Part shown: positions 1 through 7,517 of the stretch, in pieces | Layout of the letters: the number at the start of each line of letters is the position of its first letter | Position numbering within the stretch: position 1 is the stretch's first letter | DNA from: Pseudomonadota bacterium | GTDB lineage: Bacteria; Pseudomonadota; Alphaproteobacteria; JAKJEU01 | Assembly (NCBI GenBank): GCA_022705265.1 | Contig: JAKJEU010000006.1 | Location: forward strand, 1-19,711 | Direction: 5' to 3' | Length of the DNA stretch: 19,711 bases | Notes under the pieces: generated by a model | Told to the model about the DNA's origin: nothing | Database searches by the model: none | Seen by the model: only the letters and a program-made list of their open reading frames with translations | Made by a program: the position numbers and the translations under genes

Positions 1-305
1 AGCAACTTAAAAAATATAAACAAAGATTGACTGATCATAAGGGTGCTAAATCTGAATCTGTTCGCTTCTCTGTTATCGAATCTGAAAACGAAGAAGAAGT
101 TTCAGCATCAGAAGAAGATGCTCCTATTATCGTTGCTGATATGCAATCTGAACTCCCATTGTGCACAGTAAGTGGCGCGGTTATGAGAATGGATTTGGCA
201 AATGTTCCTGCATTAATGTTTAGAAACACTGCTCATGGTGGTCTTAACATGGTTTACCGTCGTGCGGATGGAAATGTTGGTTGGGTTGACCCAGGTCAAA
301 AATAA
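1..305 (+). CDS. hpf: Ribosome hibernation promoting factor, long form (C-terminal part)
   Basis: The reading frame is already open at the left edge (first full codon at base 3, QLKKYKQR...), so this is the 3' part of a longer gene. The TTG at 27 is not the real start. The visible part is a lysine-rich end of the N-terminal ribosome-binding domain, an acidic linker (EDENEEE-like, about residues 25-45), and a C-terminal domain ending in the block ALMFRNTAHGGLNMVYRR followed by DGNVGWVDPG. That block is the signature of the long HPF / sigma-54 modulation protein C-terminal dimerisation domain, which pairs 70S ribosomes into inactive 100S dimers in stationary phase. ptsN follows 25 bases downstream; hpf-ptsN downstream of rpoN is a known alphaproteobacterial arrangement. 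Identification is by recognition of the conserved C-terminal motif. Confidence 0.93.
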   Translation, partial: QLKKYKQRLTDHKGAKSESVRFSVIESENEEEVSASEEDAPIIVADMQSELPLCTVSGAVMRMDLANVPALMFRNTAHGGLNMVYRRADGNVGWVDPGQK

Positions 306-330
306 GATTTTGATGTAAGAGAGTATGGTT

Positions 331-789
331 ATGAAAATTACGGATCTTATCCAATTAGAAAGCATAAAAGCTGATTTAGAAGTAACAAGCAAAAAAAGTT
401 TGTTACAAGAACTTTCAACAGTTGCTTTTAATAACTATAAAATTGATGAAAGTACAGTTTTTGACGCTTTGCTCGAAAGAGAAAGATTAGGCGCAACAGG
501 AATTGGTAATGGTGTTGCGATTCCTCATGGAAAAATTTCTGGAATTGGCAAGCCTTATGGTGTTTTTGCAAAATTAAAAAAGGCAGTTGACTTTGATTCT
601 ACTGATGATAAGCCTGTTGATTTGGTATTTTTGCTTCTTGCTCCTGAGACTGCTGGCGCTGATCACTTAAAAGCTTTGGCTTGTGTTTCAAAGATTTTAA
701 GAAATAGTGACGCTGTTAAAAAGTTGCGCTCTTCTGTATCGGAAGAAGAAATTTTAAGAATTTTAACCGAGGCTGATGGTAACAATTAA
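331..789 (+). CDS. ptsN: PTS IIA-like nitrogen regulatory protein PtsN (EIIA-Ntr)
   Basis: A 152-residue protein matching the length of EIIA-Ntr. The phosphorylatable histidine is in GNGVAIPHGK (His66 from this start); RERLGATGIGNG before it and PVDLVFLLLAPE after it are family hallmarks. The protein accepts phosphate from NPr/EI-Ntr and regulates rather than transports, typically potassium transport and sensor kinases in the cytoplasm. I chose the ATG at 331 because the purine-rich AAGAGAG at 317-323 is 7 bases from it, and MKITDL matches how PtsN proteins usually begin. An in-frame ATG at 325 would add two residues but sits only one base from that site. It is co-directional with hpf and closed by the terminator at 809-845. 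Confidence 0.95.
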   Translation: MKITDLIQLESIKADLEVTSKKSLLQELSTVAFNNYKIDESTVFDALLERERLGATGIGNGVAIPHGKISGIGKPYGVFAKLKKAVDFDSTDDKPVDLVFLLLAPETAGADHLKALACVSKILRNSDAVKKLRSSVSEEEILRILTEADGNN

Positions 790-808
790 CCTCTCTTAAA
801 ACCATAAT

Positions 809-845
809 AAAACCCGCTTTTTTTAATTTAAAAGGCGGGTTTTTT
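809..845 (+). terminator. Rho-independent terminator of hpf-ptsN
   Basis: AAAACCCGC at 809-817 pairs perfectly with GCGGGTTTT at 835-843, with an A/T-rich 17-base loop and a run of T downstream. It lies 20 bases after the ptsN stop. Confidence 0.92.
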
Positions 846-1073
846 ATTTTTATGATAATTGGTGGTGATTATATGTTTTCGGTCACCACAATCAAAATAA
901 GAGGTATCAATAAAAGATACGCCGACACATCGATATTAACGGTATGTTGTAAAAATTGCATAATTTTTCCTAACTTATTTGTTTTTGAATATAAGAACTT
1001 TTTTTTAAGTTCACTTTATAATTTTAATATAAAAAGTTATGTAATGTCAAAAAAACTTCAATTTTTGGCGGTT
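846..1073. other. Gene-poor spacer with small hairpins
   Basis: No convincing gene. Two short hairpins are visible: GTGGTGA (862-868) with TCACCAC (883-889), extendable outward with bulges to about 853-894, and GTATC (904-908) with GATAC (916-920). A palindrome GAACTT-T6-AAGTTC spans 995-1012. A 75-codon plus-strand frame (852-1079) has no good ribosome binding site and resembles nothing I know. The block 853-925 could be a small structured RNA or a decayed repeat; I cannot assign it. Confidence 0.3.
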
Positions 1074-1529
1074 TCATAAGGGGTTTGTTTGTTTTTTTAA
1101 AGCCTCGATTGCTTTTATCATATCCATTCCAAATTTGTAAAAATCATCGATATATGACAAATCATAAGCATTATGCAAAGAAATTATATTGTTATCGTTT
1201 TCATCAGCAATATAAGTCATGGGTTCATAACAATGACAAGTTAAATGGTATTCATCGCCATTATAAATCAACCCCATATGTTTTTTGTCAGCATATATGA
1301 TAAATTGTTCATCAACAAACAATATCTTATTTCCATTGATTGATGTAATTAACTTTTTTTCTTCTTTTGTTAAATTTTTAAGAAAAATGCAATATTCATT
1401 TGGATAACCGCCAACAAATTCCATTTTAGGTATTTTTATTTGTTCAGGGTTTTTAATCCATAAACACACTTTATTATGAAACCTTGCTAAGCTCAGTTCT
1501 TCGCCATTATATAATATATTTTTTTGCAT
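1074..1529 (-). CDS. Hypothetical protein, 151 residues
   Basis: Not recognised. The protein has no signal peptide or membrane segment. It is rich in Lys, Asn, Ile and Tyr, with three cysteines in its central part (CHCYEP near residue 98 and EYCIF near 47) and an amphipathic C-terminal end (DDFYKFGMDMIKAIEALKKQ). It starts 3 bases after the stop of the upstream OmpA-family lipoprotein gene, so the two are probably cotranscribed. No Shine-Dalgarno sequence is visible before the ATG. Codon use fits the AT-rich surroundings. It may be a lineage-specific protein; its reality rests mainly on length and operon position. Confidence 0.6.
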   Translation of the reverse strand: MQKNILYNGEELSLARFHNKVCLWIKNPEQIKIPKMEFVGGYPNEYCIFLKNLTKEEKKLITSINGNKILFVDEQFIIYADKKHMGLIYNGDEYHLTCHCYEPMTYIADENDNNIISLHNAYDLSYIDDFYKFGMDMIKAIEALKKQTNPL

Positions 1530-1532
1530 ATT

Positions 1533-2630
1533 TTAATAAAACTTGACCTCAGTACGGCGGTTTTTTGGTTCGATAACTTCGTCTTTGGTTTTTACGGCTT
1601 GGCCTTTTTCGCCCATGCCTTTGACAATCATTTTATCCTTTGCTACACCCTTTTTTTCCAAAGCACGAGCCACGACTTTTGCTCTTCTTTTTGAAAAAAT
1701 GTCGTTGATGCGTTCACTTCCTTTTGAATCGGTATAACCATAAACGGTCAAACTTTCAGGATTGTTAACTTTGTAATCGTTGGCGATTTCGTCGATAAAA
1801 TTTGTTGCCTTTTTTGGAATAGAAGCACTGTTAAATTTGAAATAAATGATATAAGTATCGTCTTGTTTTAAAAACGAAGGCTCGTTTACTTCTTTTAAAG
1901 AGGATGTTACGGCTTTGTCGTTGTTATTTGATGGGTTTAAAACGACACTGGTTCTTGAAATTTCGATTTCTTCGGTTATATTTGTTGTTTCAGATTTTGC
2001 TTCAACCTTTACTTCCTCGCCATTTTTTACGGCAACTCGTTCTTCTAAAAGCTCGACAATGTTTTTATCCTCGCCCTTTACATTTTTAAGTTCGATTTTG
2101 TTTTGTTCCAAAAAAGCATTTTCTTGGTTAAGGGTTGGCTCTTCTTTTCCTTTGCCTTCGAAAAATTTGATGGAATTTAAAAACTTGTCGTTACAATTTT
2201 TAAACAAAGCTTCGTCAAATTCTAATTTTTCGATGCTGGTGGCATAAGTTAAACATTCGTAACCGCCTTGGATATATGCGGAATCAGTTTGGCTTTTGAT
2301 TTTTGCACCGTGGGAAAAAGCGGTATCAACTCTTTTATAATAATCTTCAATTATTTGTTTGTAATTGTCCATTATTTCTCTGGCACCGAAAGGTTCAACA
2401 CTTGGAGATTCGCCCTTTGAAGCCCATTTAGCGCGTCTTAAAAATATTTTGACATTGTCCCAATCGCTTTTTTCTTCGGCCACCTTGGCAAGCTCGATAT
2501 ACTCGTTTTTCAAAGTTTTATCAAAAACATTACCCTTACTTTCCATATTTTCGATATCCGTGATATCATAATGGCTGGCACAACTTGTCAAAGACATAAT
2601 TAAAAAAGAAATAATAAAAAACTTTTTCAT
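1533..2630 (-). CDS. OmpA-family outer membrane lipoprotein
   Basis: A 365-residue exported lipoprotein. The signal peptide MKKFFIISFLIMSLTSC ends in a lipobox with the lipidated Cys17. The middle (about residues 20-255) is charged, with a Lys/Glu-rich linker around 150-240. The C-terminal domain (about 257-365) is a peptidoglycan-binding OmpA/Pal fold: YFKFNSASIP, then GYTDSKGSERINDIFSKRRA and NRRTEVKFY at the end. The two diaminopimelate-contacting residues known from Acinetobacter OmpA correspond to Asp301 and Arg316. The usual GHTD is GYTD here. I chose the ATG at 2630 because AAGGGA lies about 6 bases upstream of it and the signal peptide starts there; an upstream in-frame ATG at 2654 would give an odd extension. 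It probably anchors the outer membrane to the cell wall. Confidence 0.88.
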   Translation of the reverse strand: MKKFFIISFLIMSLTSCASHYDITDIENMESKGNVFDKTLKNEYIELAKVAEEKSDWDNVKIFLRRAKWASKGESPSVEPFGAREIMDNYKQIIEDYYKRVDTAFSHGAKIKSQTDSAYIQGGYECLTYATSIEKLEFDEALFKNCNDKFLNSIKFFEGKGKEEPTLNQENAFLEQNKIELKNVKGEDKNIVELLEERVAVKNGEEVKVEAKSETTNITEEIEISRTSVVLNPSNNNDKAVTSSLKEVNEPSFLKQDDTYIIYFKFNSASIPKKATNFIDEIANDYKVNNPESLTVYGYTDSKGSERINDIFSKRRAKVVARALEKKGVAKDKMIVKGMGEKGQAVKTKDEVIEPKNRRTEVKFY

Positions 2631-2708
2631 CAGTTTTCCCTTGCTTAAAATCAATTAAAAAATTAACCTCATTTATAATAATAAATATTAACCTAAAAAG
2701 TAAAAAAA

Positions 2709-3776
2709 ATGAAAGAATTAATTGGTTTAAGTAAACAAGAATTAGAAGATGAAATAAAAGCAATCGGTGAAAAGCCTTTTCGTGCCAAGCAATTGTGGCA
2801 TTTTATATATAATCAAGGTTTAACAGATTTTGATTTAATGACGACTATATCAAAGCCTTTGAGAAAGTTTTTTAAGGAAAATTATACTCTTTCCCGCCCA
2901 AAAGTCATAAAAAACGAAATTTCCTCGGATAAGTCTGCAAAATGGGTTATCGAGCTTAAAGACAAGAAAAAAGTCGAAACCGTATTTATTCCAGAAGAAG
3001 ATAGAGGAGCGGTTTGCATATCGACCCAAGTTGGTTGTGCTTGTGGATGTAAATTTTGCTTAACAGGGACTATGAAGCTTCAACGCAATCTAAGTGCAAG
3101 GGAAATTGTCGAACAAGTAATGGTGGCAAGAGACACTTATAACGAATGGCAAAACGCGGTCGAAGAGGATAATCGAGTTTTATCAAATATTGTGGTCATG
3201 GGAATGGGCGAGCCTTTGCATAATTATGACAACACGGTTAAGGCATTAAAAATCATCATGGACGGCGATGGTATGGCGATTTCAAAACGCCGTATTACTT
3301 TGTCAACTTCGGGTGTGGCTGATAAAATTCCTTTGGTTGCAAAGGATTTAGAAGTAAAATTGGCGGTTTCTCTTCATGCTTCTAATGACGGGATTCGAAA
3401 CGAAATCATGCCAATTAATCGCAAATATCCAATTAATGATTTGATGGAAGCTTGCAAAGAATATCAAGATTTAAGAGGAAAACGCTCTTACATTACTTTT
3501 GAATATGTCATGTTAAAAGGCATTAACGACAAGCTTTCTCATGCAAAAGAATTAATTAGAATGATGGAACAATATAAAATTAAGGCGAAATTCAACCTTA
3601 TTCCGTTTAATTCATGGGAAGGTTCGGAATTTACTTGTTCAGACGACCGCGACATTATAAGGTTTGCCGAAGCTTTGATGAAAGCAGGATATGCAAGCCC
3701 GATAAGAGTTTCAAGAGGTCGTGATATTTCCGCCGCTTGTGGTCAATTGGCTGGTAAAAACGCAAATTATGATTGA
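2709..3776 (+). CDS. rlmN: Dual-specificity RNA methyltransferase RlmN (23S rRNA A2503 / tRNA A37)
   Basis: A radical SAM enzyme that places a C2 methyl group on A2503 of 23S rRNA and A37 of some tRNAs. The 355-residue length is normal. The [4Fe-4S] cluster motif CxxxCxxC is Cys110, Cys114 and Cys117 in QVGCACGCKFCLTGT. The upstream catalytic-pair cysteine is Cys103 (VCISTQVGC). The methyl-carrying cysteine is Cys344 in GRDISAACGQLAG, so the full set is present. GMGEPLHNYDN and STSGVADKIP are the SAM-binding blocks. The gene is divergent from the OmpA-family lipoprotein, across a 78-base gap. Its last 8 bases overlap the next gene, which suggests translational coupling. No strong ribosome binding site precedes the ATG, only an A-rich tract. 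Confidence 0.96.
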   Translation: MKELIGLSKQELEDEIKAIGEKPFRAKQLWHFIYNQGLTDFDLMTTISKPLRKFFKENYTLSRPKVIKNEISSDKSAKWVIELKDKKKVETVFIPEEDRGAVCISTQVGCACGCKFCLTGTMKLQRNLSAREIVEQVMVARDTYNEWQNAVEEDNRVLSNIVVMGMGEPLHNYDNTVKALKIIMDGDGMAISKRRITLSTSGVADKIPLVAKDLEVKLAVSLHASNDGIRNEIMPINRKYPINDLMEACKEYQDLRGKRSYITFEYVMLKGINDKLSHAKELIRMMEQYKIKAKFNLIPFNSWEGSEFTCSDDRDIIRFAEALMKAGYASPIRVSRGRDISAACGQLAGKNANYD

Positions 3777-4128
3777 TTTTGGTGATACAAAAAACTTTTT
3801 CAAAATGCTGGATGAAATTATTTCAAACTCGAAAATTGTAATCGACCGTAAAAAAGGAACGCACCACCCAAAATATCCATCCATCAAATATGAAGTCGAT
3901 TATGGGTATTTAGAAGGTACCTTATCAATGGATAACGGTGGAATTGATGTTTGGTTGGGGTCTAATCAAGATAAGTTGTTAGACGCGGTTATGGTTACGG
4001 TCGATATCGTTAAAAAAGACAGTGAGATTAAGCTTTTAATCGGTTGTAATGAGGAAGAAAAACAAAAAATATATGCCTTTCACAATAATTCGGAATATAT
4101 GAAAGGCATATTGATAAAAAGGTCTTAA
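3769..4128 (+). CDS. Small inorganic-pyrophosphatase-like protein (119 residues)
   Basis: The protein resembles the short soluble-pyrophosphatase-like proteins known from Firmicutes rather than the ~175-residue Ppa of proteobacteria. Family hallmarks are IVIDRKKGTHHPKYP (residues 23-37), VDYGYLEGTLSMD (43-55), GGIDVW (57-62) and KKDSEIKLLIGC (82-93). By alignment in my head to E. coli Ppa, Asp65 and Asp70 are kept (Asp55, Asp60), Asp67 is Gly, and Asp102 has no equivalent; the C-terminal third is absent. Hydrolysis of PPi is therefore uncertain. I chose the ATG at 3769, which overlaps the rlmN stop by 8 bases; a longer frame from 3721 would run deep inside rlmN. Its end overlaps the convergent acetyltransferase gene by 4 bases. 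Confidence 0.82.
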   Translation: MIDFGDTKNFFKMLDEIISNSKIVIDRKKGTHHPKYPSIKYEVDYGYLEGTLSMDNGGIDVWLGSNQDKLLDAVMVTVDIVKKDSEIKLLIGCNEEEKQKIYAFHNNSEYMKGILIKRS

Positions 4129-4676
4129 ACTTCCCTTATGACTTTGGCGGGGTTTCCACCGACTATCATATTGTTTTTTATGTCTTTTGTAACGACCGCT
4201 CCGGCTCCGATTATTACATTGTCGCCAATGGTAACACCAGCAAGGATTATGGCACCTCCGCCAATCCATACATTGTTGCCGATTTTGATTTCTTTGCCAC
4301 CTTCTTTGCCACTTAATCGCTCGGTTGGGTTAATTGGGTGGGTTGCGGTGTAAATTCCAACTTTTGGGCCGATTAAAACATTGTCTCCGATAGTTATTTT
4401 GCAAACATCAAGAAAACAACAATCGTAATTGGCAAAGAAATTTTCGCCAACTTCGATATTGTATCCGTAATCGCAATAAAATGGGGCTTCAATGTTAAAG
4501 CTTCCCTTTGCCTTTATAATTTTGCTTAAAAGGTCCTTTTTTAATTCTTTTAAAGAGGGCGGAGTGGAGTTAAAGGAAAAAATAATATCCTTTGCAAAGC
4601 CTCGCTCCTTTACAAGCTCGGCATCACTTGCGTCATAAAGTTCCCCATCCAGCATTTTTTGTTTTTCAGATTTCAT
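4125..4676 (-). CDS. maa: Maltose/galactoside-type sugar O-acetyltransferase (hexapeptide repeat)
   Basis: A 183-residue acetyl-CoA-dependent O-acetyltransferase of the LacA/Maa family. It begins with the N-terminal helix block KMLDGELYDASDAELVKER. From about residue 58 a left-handed beta-helix of hexapeptide repeats runs to the C-terminus (IGDNVLIGP, IGNNVWIGGGAII, IGDNVIIGAGAVV). The catalytic histidine is His113 in TATHPI, followed by the loop NPTERLSG. Ends VGGNPAKVIREV, as is typical. The ATG at 4676 was chosen because it follows the trmL stop by 4 bases with GGGGA upstream; the longer frame to 4736 only reads through trmL. Third gene of a minus-strand operon. The physiological acceptor sugar is unknown. 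Confidence 0.9.
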   Translation of the reverse strand: MKSEKQKMLDGELYDASDAELVKERGFAKDIIFSFNSTPPSLKELKKDLLSKIIKAKGSFNIEAPFYCDYGYNIEVGENFFANYDCCFLDVCKITIGDNVLIGPKVGIYTATHPINPTERLSGKEGGKEIKIGNNVWIGGGAIILAGVTIGDNVIIGAGAVVTKDIKNNMIVGGNPAKVIREV

Positions 4677-4680
4677 TTTA

Positions 4681-5127
4681 CTAAATCCCCGTTTGACGAA
4701 TGCCTTCGGATACGGCAATCGCGGTCGAAATCGCAAGGTTTAAGGAACGATAACCCTCTTTCATTGGAATTCTTATTCTTGCGTCGGATTTTTCGTGAAT
4801 TTCGTCGGTTACGCCCGCACTTTCTTTGCCAAAAAGCAAGATATCATTTTCTTTGAACTTGAAATCATAAAGATTTTCCGAAGATTTAGTGGTAAGTAAC
4901 ACAATTCGTTCGTCCTCAGACTTGGAATTTAAAAAATCCTCAAAAGAAAGGTGGAATTTGATTTTTTTAAGGTCGATATAATCCATTCCTGCTCTTTTTA
5001 ACGCTTTATCATCAAACACAAAACCACAAGGTTCAATGATTTCAAGAGGTATCCCAAAGCAAGCAGCCATTCTAATAATTGTTCCAGTGTTTTGAGGAAT
5101 GTCAGGTTCAAAAAGTACTATTTTCAT
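4681..5127 (-). CDS. trmL: tRNA (cytidine/uridine(34)-2'-O)-methyltransferase TrmL
   Basis: A 148-residue SPOUT enzyme that 2'-O-methylates the wobble base of tRNA-Leu isoacceptors. All three SpoU motifs are present: PDIPQNTGTIIRMAACFG (residues 9-26), LFGKESAGV (about 98-106) and IPMKEGYRSLNLAISTAIAV near the C-terminus, which form the trefoil-knot SAM site. Length is normal for the minimal TrmL type. Its ATG overlaps the stop of the upstream lipoprotein gene (ATGA), so it is translationally coupled. Confidence 0.94.
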   Translation of the reverse strand: MKIVLFEPDIPQNTGTIIRMAACFGIPLEIIEPCGFVFDDKALKRAGMDYIDLKKIKFHLSFEDFLNSKSEDERIVLLTTKSSENLYDFKFKENDILLFGKESAGVTDEIHEKSDARIRIPMKEGYRSLNLAISTAIAVSEGIRQTGI

Positions 5128-5570
5128 TTTTTTTCGTCTTCTTTGTTAAAATTGTTTTCATCATCATTATCGTCTAATGGTGTATCAGTTGACAAAGCAT
5201 TTTCCAAGTCGATTTTTTTAATTTCACGATTTTCTTTGACTTCTTTTATTATGTTGCCGTCTTCGTCAAATTCCACACAATCAAAATAAGCTTTTGTCGG
5301 GCTTATGAAGGAGCAGTTAAGAATTTTTTGAGATTTAAAAACAGCCTTACGATTGGTTTTCATACATTCGGTATTGGCAATTTCCAATAATTCTTCTTTT
5401 TTTGTTGTAATTGAATTATAACAAACCGCGACTGTATCAAGATTTGATTCCCCAACAAGATAGCTTTTCCCAGCCTCTCTTCTCGAGTCGATAAAAGGCT
5501 TGGTAATTCCACAGCCAGATATTATAAAAATTGAAATTAAAATAAGTTTTTTAAGATTCTTTGTTTGCAT
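5124..5570 (-). CDS. Small lipoprotein of unknown function
   Basis: A 148-residue protein with a lipoprotein signal peptide: charged MQTKNLKK, hydrophobic LILISIFII, then lipobox ISGC with Cys20. The mature part has four further cysteines (around residues 50, 69, 86 and 98) that could form disulfides, and a very acidic C-terminal tail rich in Asp, Asn and Glu. I do not recognise the family. First gene of the trmL-acetyltransferase operon. On the minus strand a TATAAT-like box (5591-5596) lies about 20 bases upstream of the start, a plausible -10 element, but no good -35 is seen. Confidence 0.72.
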   Translation of the reverse strand: MQTKNLKKLILISIFIISGCGITKPFIDSRREAGKSYLVGESNLDTVAVCYNSITTKKEELLEIANTECMKTNRKAVFKSQKILNCSFISPTKAYFDCVEFDEDGNIIKEVKENREIKKIDLENALSTDTPLDDNDDENNFNKEDEKK

Positions 5571-5619
5571 TATTTTGTTCTATCCATTATATTATATACT
5601 TTAAGAGTTATAAATTATG

Positions 5620-5635
5620 TTAATGTTAACAATAA
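5620..5635. promoter_or_regulatory. Imperfect palindrome abutting the first DHH gene
   Basis: TTAATGTTAACAATAA is a 16-base near-palindrome (14 of 16 positions symmetric) centred on GTTAAC. It directly touches the ATG at 5636, where a ribosome binding site would be expected but is not found. A TATAAA at 5609-5614 could be the -10 box. It may be an operator or chance in AT-rich DNA. Confidence 0.22.
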
Positions 5636-6574
5636 ATGAATAGTAAAACAAATAAATATCGTTTAGTCACTCGTGCGGACTTTGATGGACTTGTAAGCTC
5701 AATGCTTTTAAAAGAGCTTCACATGATAAGCGAAACTGTGCTTATTCAAGCAAAGGATATTCAAAACGGCTCGTTTATTCCGTCTAATCGGGATATTTTG
5801 GTAAATCTTCCTTATCATAAGAATGCTTATTTGGTGTTTGATTACCGAATTACCGAAATGTTAAGAATTTGTGACAAGCGACAAAATCATATAATTGTTC
5901 CTGGATTTTCTTCGGCTCGGGCAATTTATAACCATTTTGGTGGCGAAAGGGAATTTCGATATTTCCCTGAAAAACTTTTGATGTCTGCTGATGATTTCAA
6001 TTATGCAAGATTTACAATGGACGATGTTTTGCATCCAAAAGATTGGGTTTTGCTTGGGTTCTTGCTTGACCATCGTTCAAGGTTGGATACTGTTTCTGAT
6101 TTTAAAATATCTCATGAAAAGTTTTTTACAAACCTTCAAAGCGTTTGTATCAATACTCCGATTAAGGATATCATGAACCTTCCTTATGTTAAGGAGCGGG
6201 CGGTGGTTTATTTTTCTCATCAAGAAAATTTTAAAAACCAACTTAAAAAATGTACCAAGGTTATCCAAAATATCGCGATTACCAATTTCTTAAATGAAAA
6301 AGAGGTGTATGTCGGTAACCGTTTTATGATTTATGCGATGTATCCTCATTCTGATATGTCGATTACGATTACCAAAAACTCGACCAAGGGAAGTGTTACT
6401 TTTTCTTGTGGTAAGTCGATACTTAATCGCGGTACTTCCGTGGTTAATATTGGCGAAATTATGAGAAGATATAATGGTGGTGGCCATGCTGATGCTGGTG
6501 CTTTCCGCGTTGACGAGGATTTTATAAACCAAATCGAAGAAGAGTTAATAAATCAACTTACGGAAGATGTTTAA
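5636..6574 (+). CDS. DHH/DHHA1 phosphoesterase paralogue 1, probable pseudoenzyme
   Basis: 312 residues, clearly homologous over its whole length to the next two genes, but its active site is altered. The first metal motif DFDG (15-18) and the C-terminal GGGH (His284) are kept. The DHH motif that defines the family is DYR (Asp69, Tyr70, Arg71). The VDKAD motif of the paralogues has become SADDFN, keeping the first Asp (119) but replacing the second with Asn122. The ARTGLGRF loop is replaced by HRSRLDTV. Loss of both histidines should disrupt the binuclear Mn site. The frame is intact and not decayed, so the protein is probably made and kept for a non-catalytic or altered role, perhaps as a partner of its paralogues (inference). 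No Shine-Dalgarno is evident. It is the first gene of a tandem array. Confidence 0.85.
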   Translation: MNSKTNKYRLVTRADFDGLVSSMLLKELHMISETVLIQAKDIQNGSFIPSNRDILVNLPYHKNAYLVFDYRITEMLRICDKRQNHIIVPGFSSARAIYNHFGGEREFRYFPEKLLMSADDFNYARFTMDDVLHPKDWVLLGFLLDHRSRLDTVSDFKISHEKFFTNLQSVCINTPIKDIMNLPYVKERAVVYFSHQENFKNQLKKCTKVIQNIAITNFLNEKEVYVGNRFMIYAMYPHSDMSITITKNSTKGSVTFSCGKSILNRGTSVVNIGEIMRRYNGGGHADAGAFRVDEDFINQIEEELINQLTEDV

Positions 6575-6577
6575 AGC

Positions 6578-7504
6578 ATGAGCGAAAAAGCATTCAGACT
6601 TGTTACTCGAAGTGATTTTGACGGAATTGCCTCTGCGGTGCTTTTAAGAGAGCTTGGTTTGATTGATGAAGTAAAATTCGCTCACCCAAAAGATGTTCAA
6701 GACGGCGAAGTCGAAATTACAAGAACCGATATTACCACTAATCTTCCTTATTCTAAAAACGCTCATTATGCTTTTGACCACCATATAAGCGAGGTTACAA
6801 GAGTTGGCGAAAAATCAAATTATATTGTCGACCCTAATTCTCCTTCGGCGACCCGTGTGGTTTATAATATGTTCGGTGGCAAAGAAGCGTTTCCAAATAT
6901 TTCCGAGGAATTTTTGGACGCGGTGGATAAGGCGGATTCGGCAAAATTTACAATGGACGAGGTTTTAAATCCAAAAGGTTGGACTTTGTTAAGTTTTTTG
7001 ATGGACGCAAGAACCGGTCTTGGTCGTTTCCATCATTTTAATATCTCAAACTATCAACTTATGTATGATTTGATTGATTATTGCCATAAACATAAAAATG
7101 TTGAGGAAATATTAAGGCTTCCTGATGTTAAGGAGCGGGTCGAGCTTTATTTTGCGCATCAAGACCGATATAAAGAAATGTTAAAAAGATGCACAAATGT
7201 TTATGGAACGGTTGGTGTGGTTGACTTGCTTAACGAAGATGTTTTGTACACGGGAAATCGTTTTGTTGAATATGCGATTTATCCTTCGGTGAATGTTACG
7301 GTACGGGTTATGTGGCGTGTTATGGGCAAAAGAGTCGTTTTTGCTTGTGGTAAGTCGATATTTAACCGTACAAATAAAATAAATGTTGGTGAGCTTATGC
7401 TTAAATACGGTGGCGGAGGGCATAAAAATTCTGGTACTTGCCAAGTTGATTTTGAAAATGCTATAAATATAAAAGATGAAATAATATCGGCTCTTAACGG
7501 TTAA
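6578..7504 (+). CDS. DHH/DHHA1 family phosphoesterase paralogue 2
   Basis: 308 residues with a complete active site. DFDG at 13-16, DHH at 67-69 (AFDHHISEV), VDKAD with Asp117 and Asp120, and GGGGH with His282 in the DHHA1 substrate domain. This is the alphaproteobacterial group often annotated as exopolyphosphatase-like. DHH/DHHA1 enzymes of this size cleave phosphoester bonds in short oligonucleotides, pAp or cyclic dinucleotides, so the true substrate cannot be read from sequence. It starts 3 bases after paralogue 1, with GGAAG at 6562-6566 inside that gene as the likely ribosome binding site, so the two are cotranscribed. Confidence 0.9.
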   Translation: MSEKAFRLVTRSDFDGIASAVLLRELGLIDEVKFAHPKDVQDGEVEITRTDITTNLPYSKNAHYAFDHHISEVTRVGEKSNYIVDPNSPSATRVVYNMFGGKEAFPNISEEFLDAVDKADSAKFTMDEVLNPKGWTLLSFLMDARTGLGRFHHFNISNYQLMYDLIDYCHKHKNVEEILRLPDVKERVELYFAHQDRYKEMLKRCTNVYGTVGVVDLLNEDVLYTGNRFVEYAIYPSVNVTVRVMWRVMGKRVVFACGKSIFNRTNKINVGELMLKYGGGGHKNSGTCQVDFENAINIKDEIISALNG

Positions 7505-7517
7505 AAATAGGGGAATA

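Noticed and set aside
852..1079. 75-codon plus-strand reading frame
   Set aside because: No good ribosome binding site at its start, odd composition, it overlaps the end of the opposite gene, and it includes the hairpin arms of the spacer. Treated as non-coding.
1915..2247. 110-codon plus-strand frame inside the OmpA-family lipoprotein gene
   Set aside because: Antisense shadow; Ser/Phe-rich low-complexity translation and no ribosome binding site.
3721..3768. Upstream extension of the mini pyrophosphatase
   Set aside because: The 16 extra residues come from rlmN read in another frame; homology begins after the ATG at 3769.
4677..4736. Upstream extension of the acetyltransferase
   Set aside because: It lies within trmL and adds a non-homologous Arg/Pro-rich tail; the ATG at 4676 has proper spacing to GGGGA.
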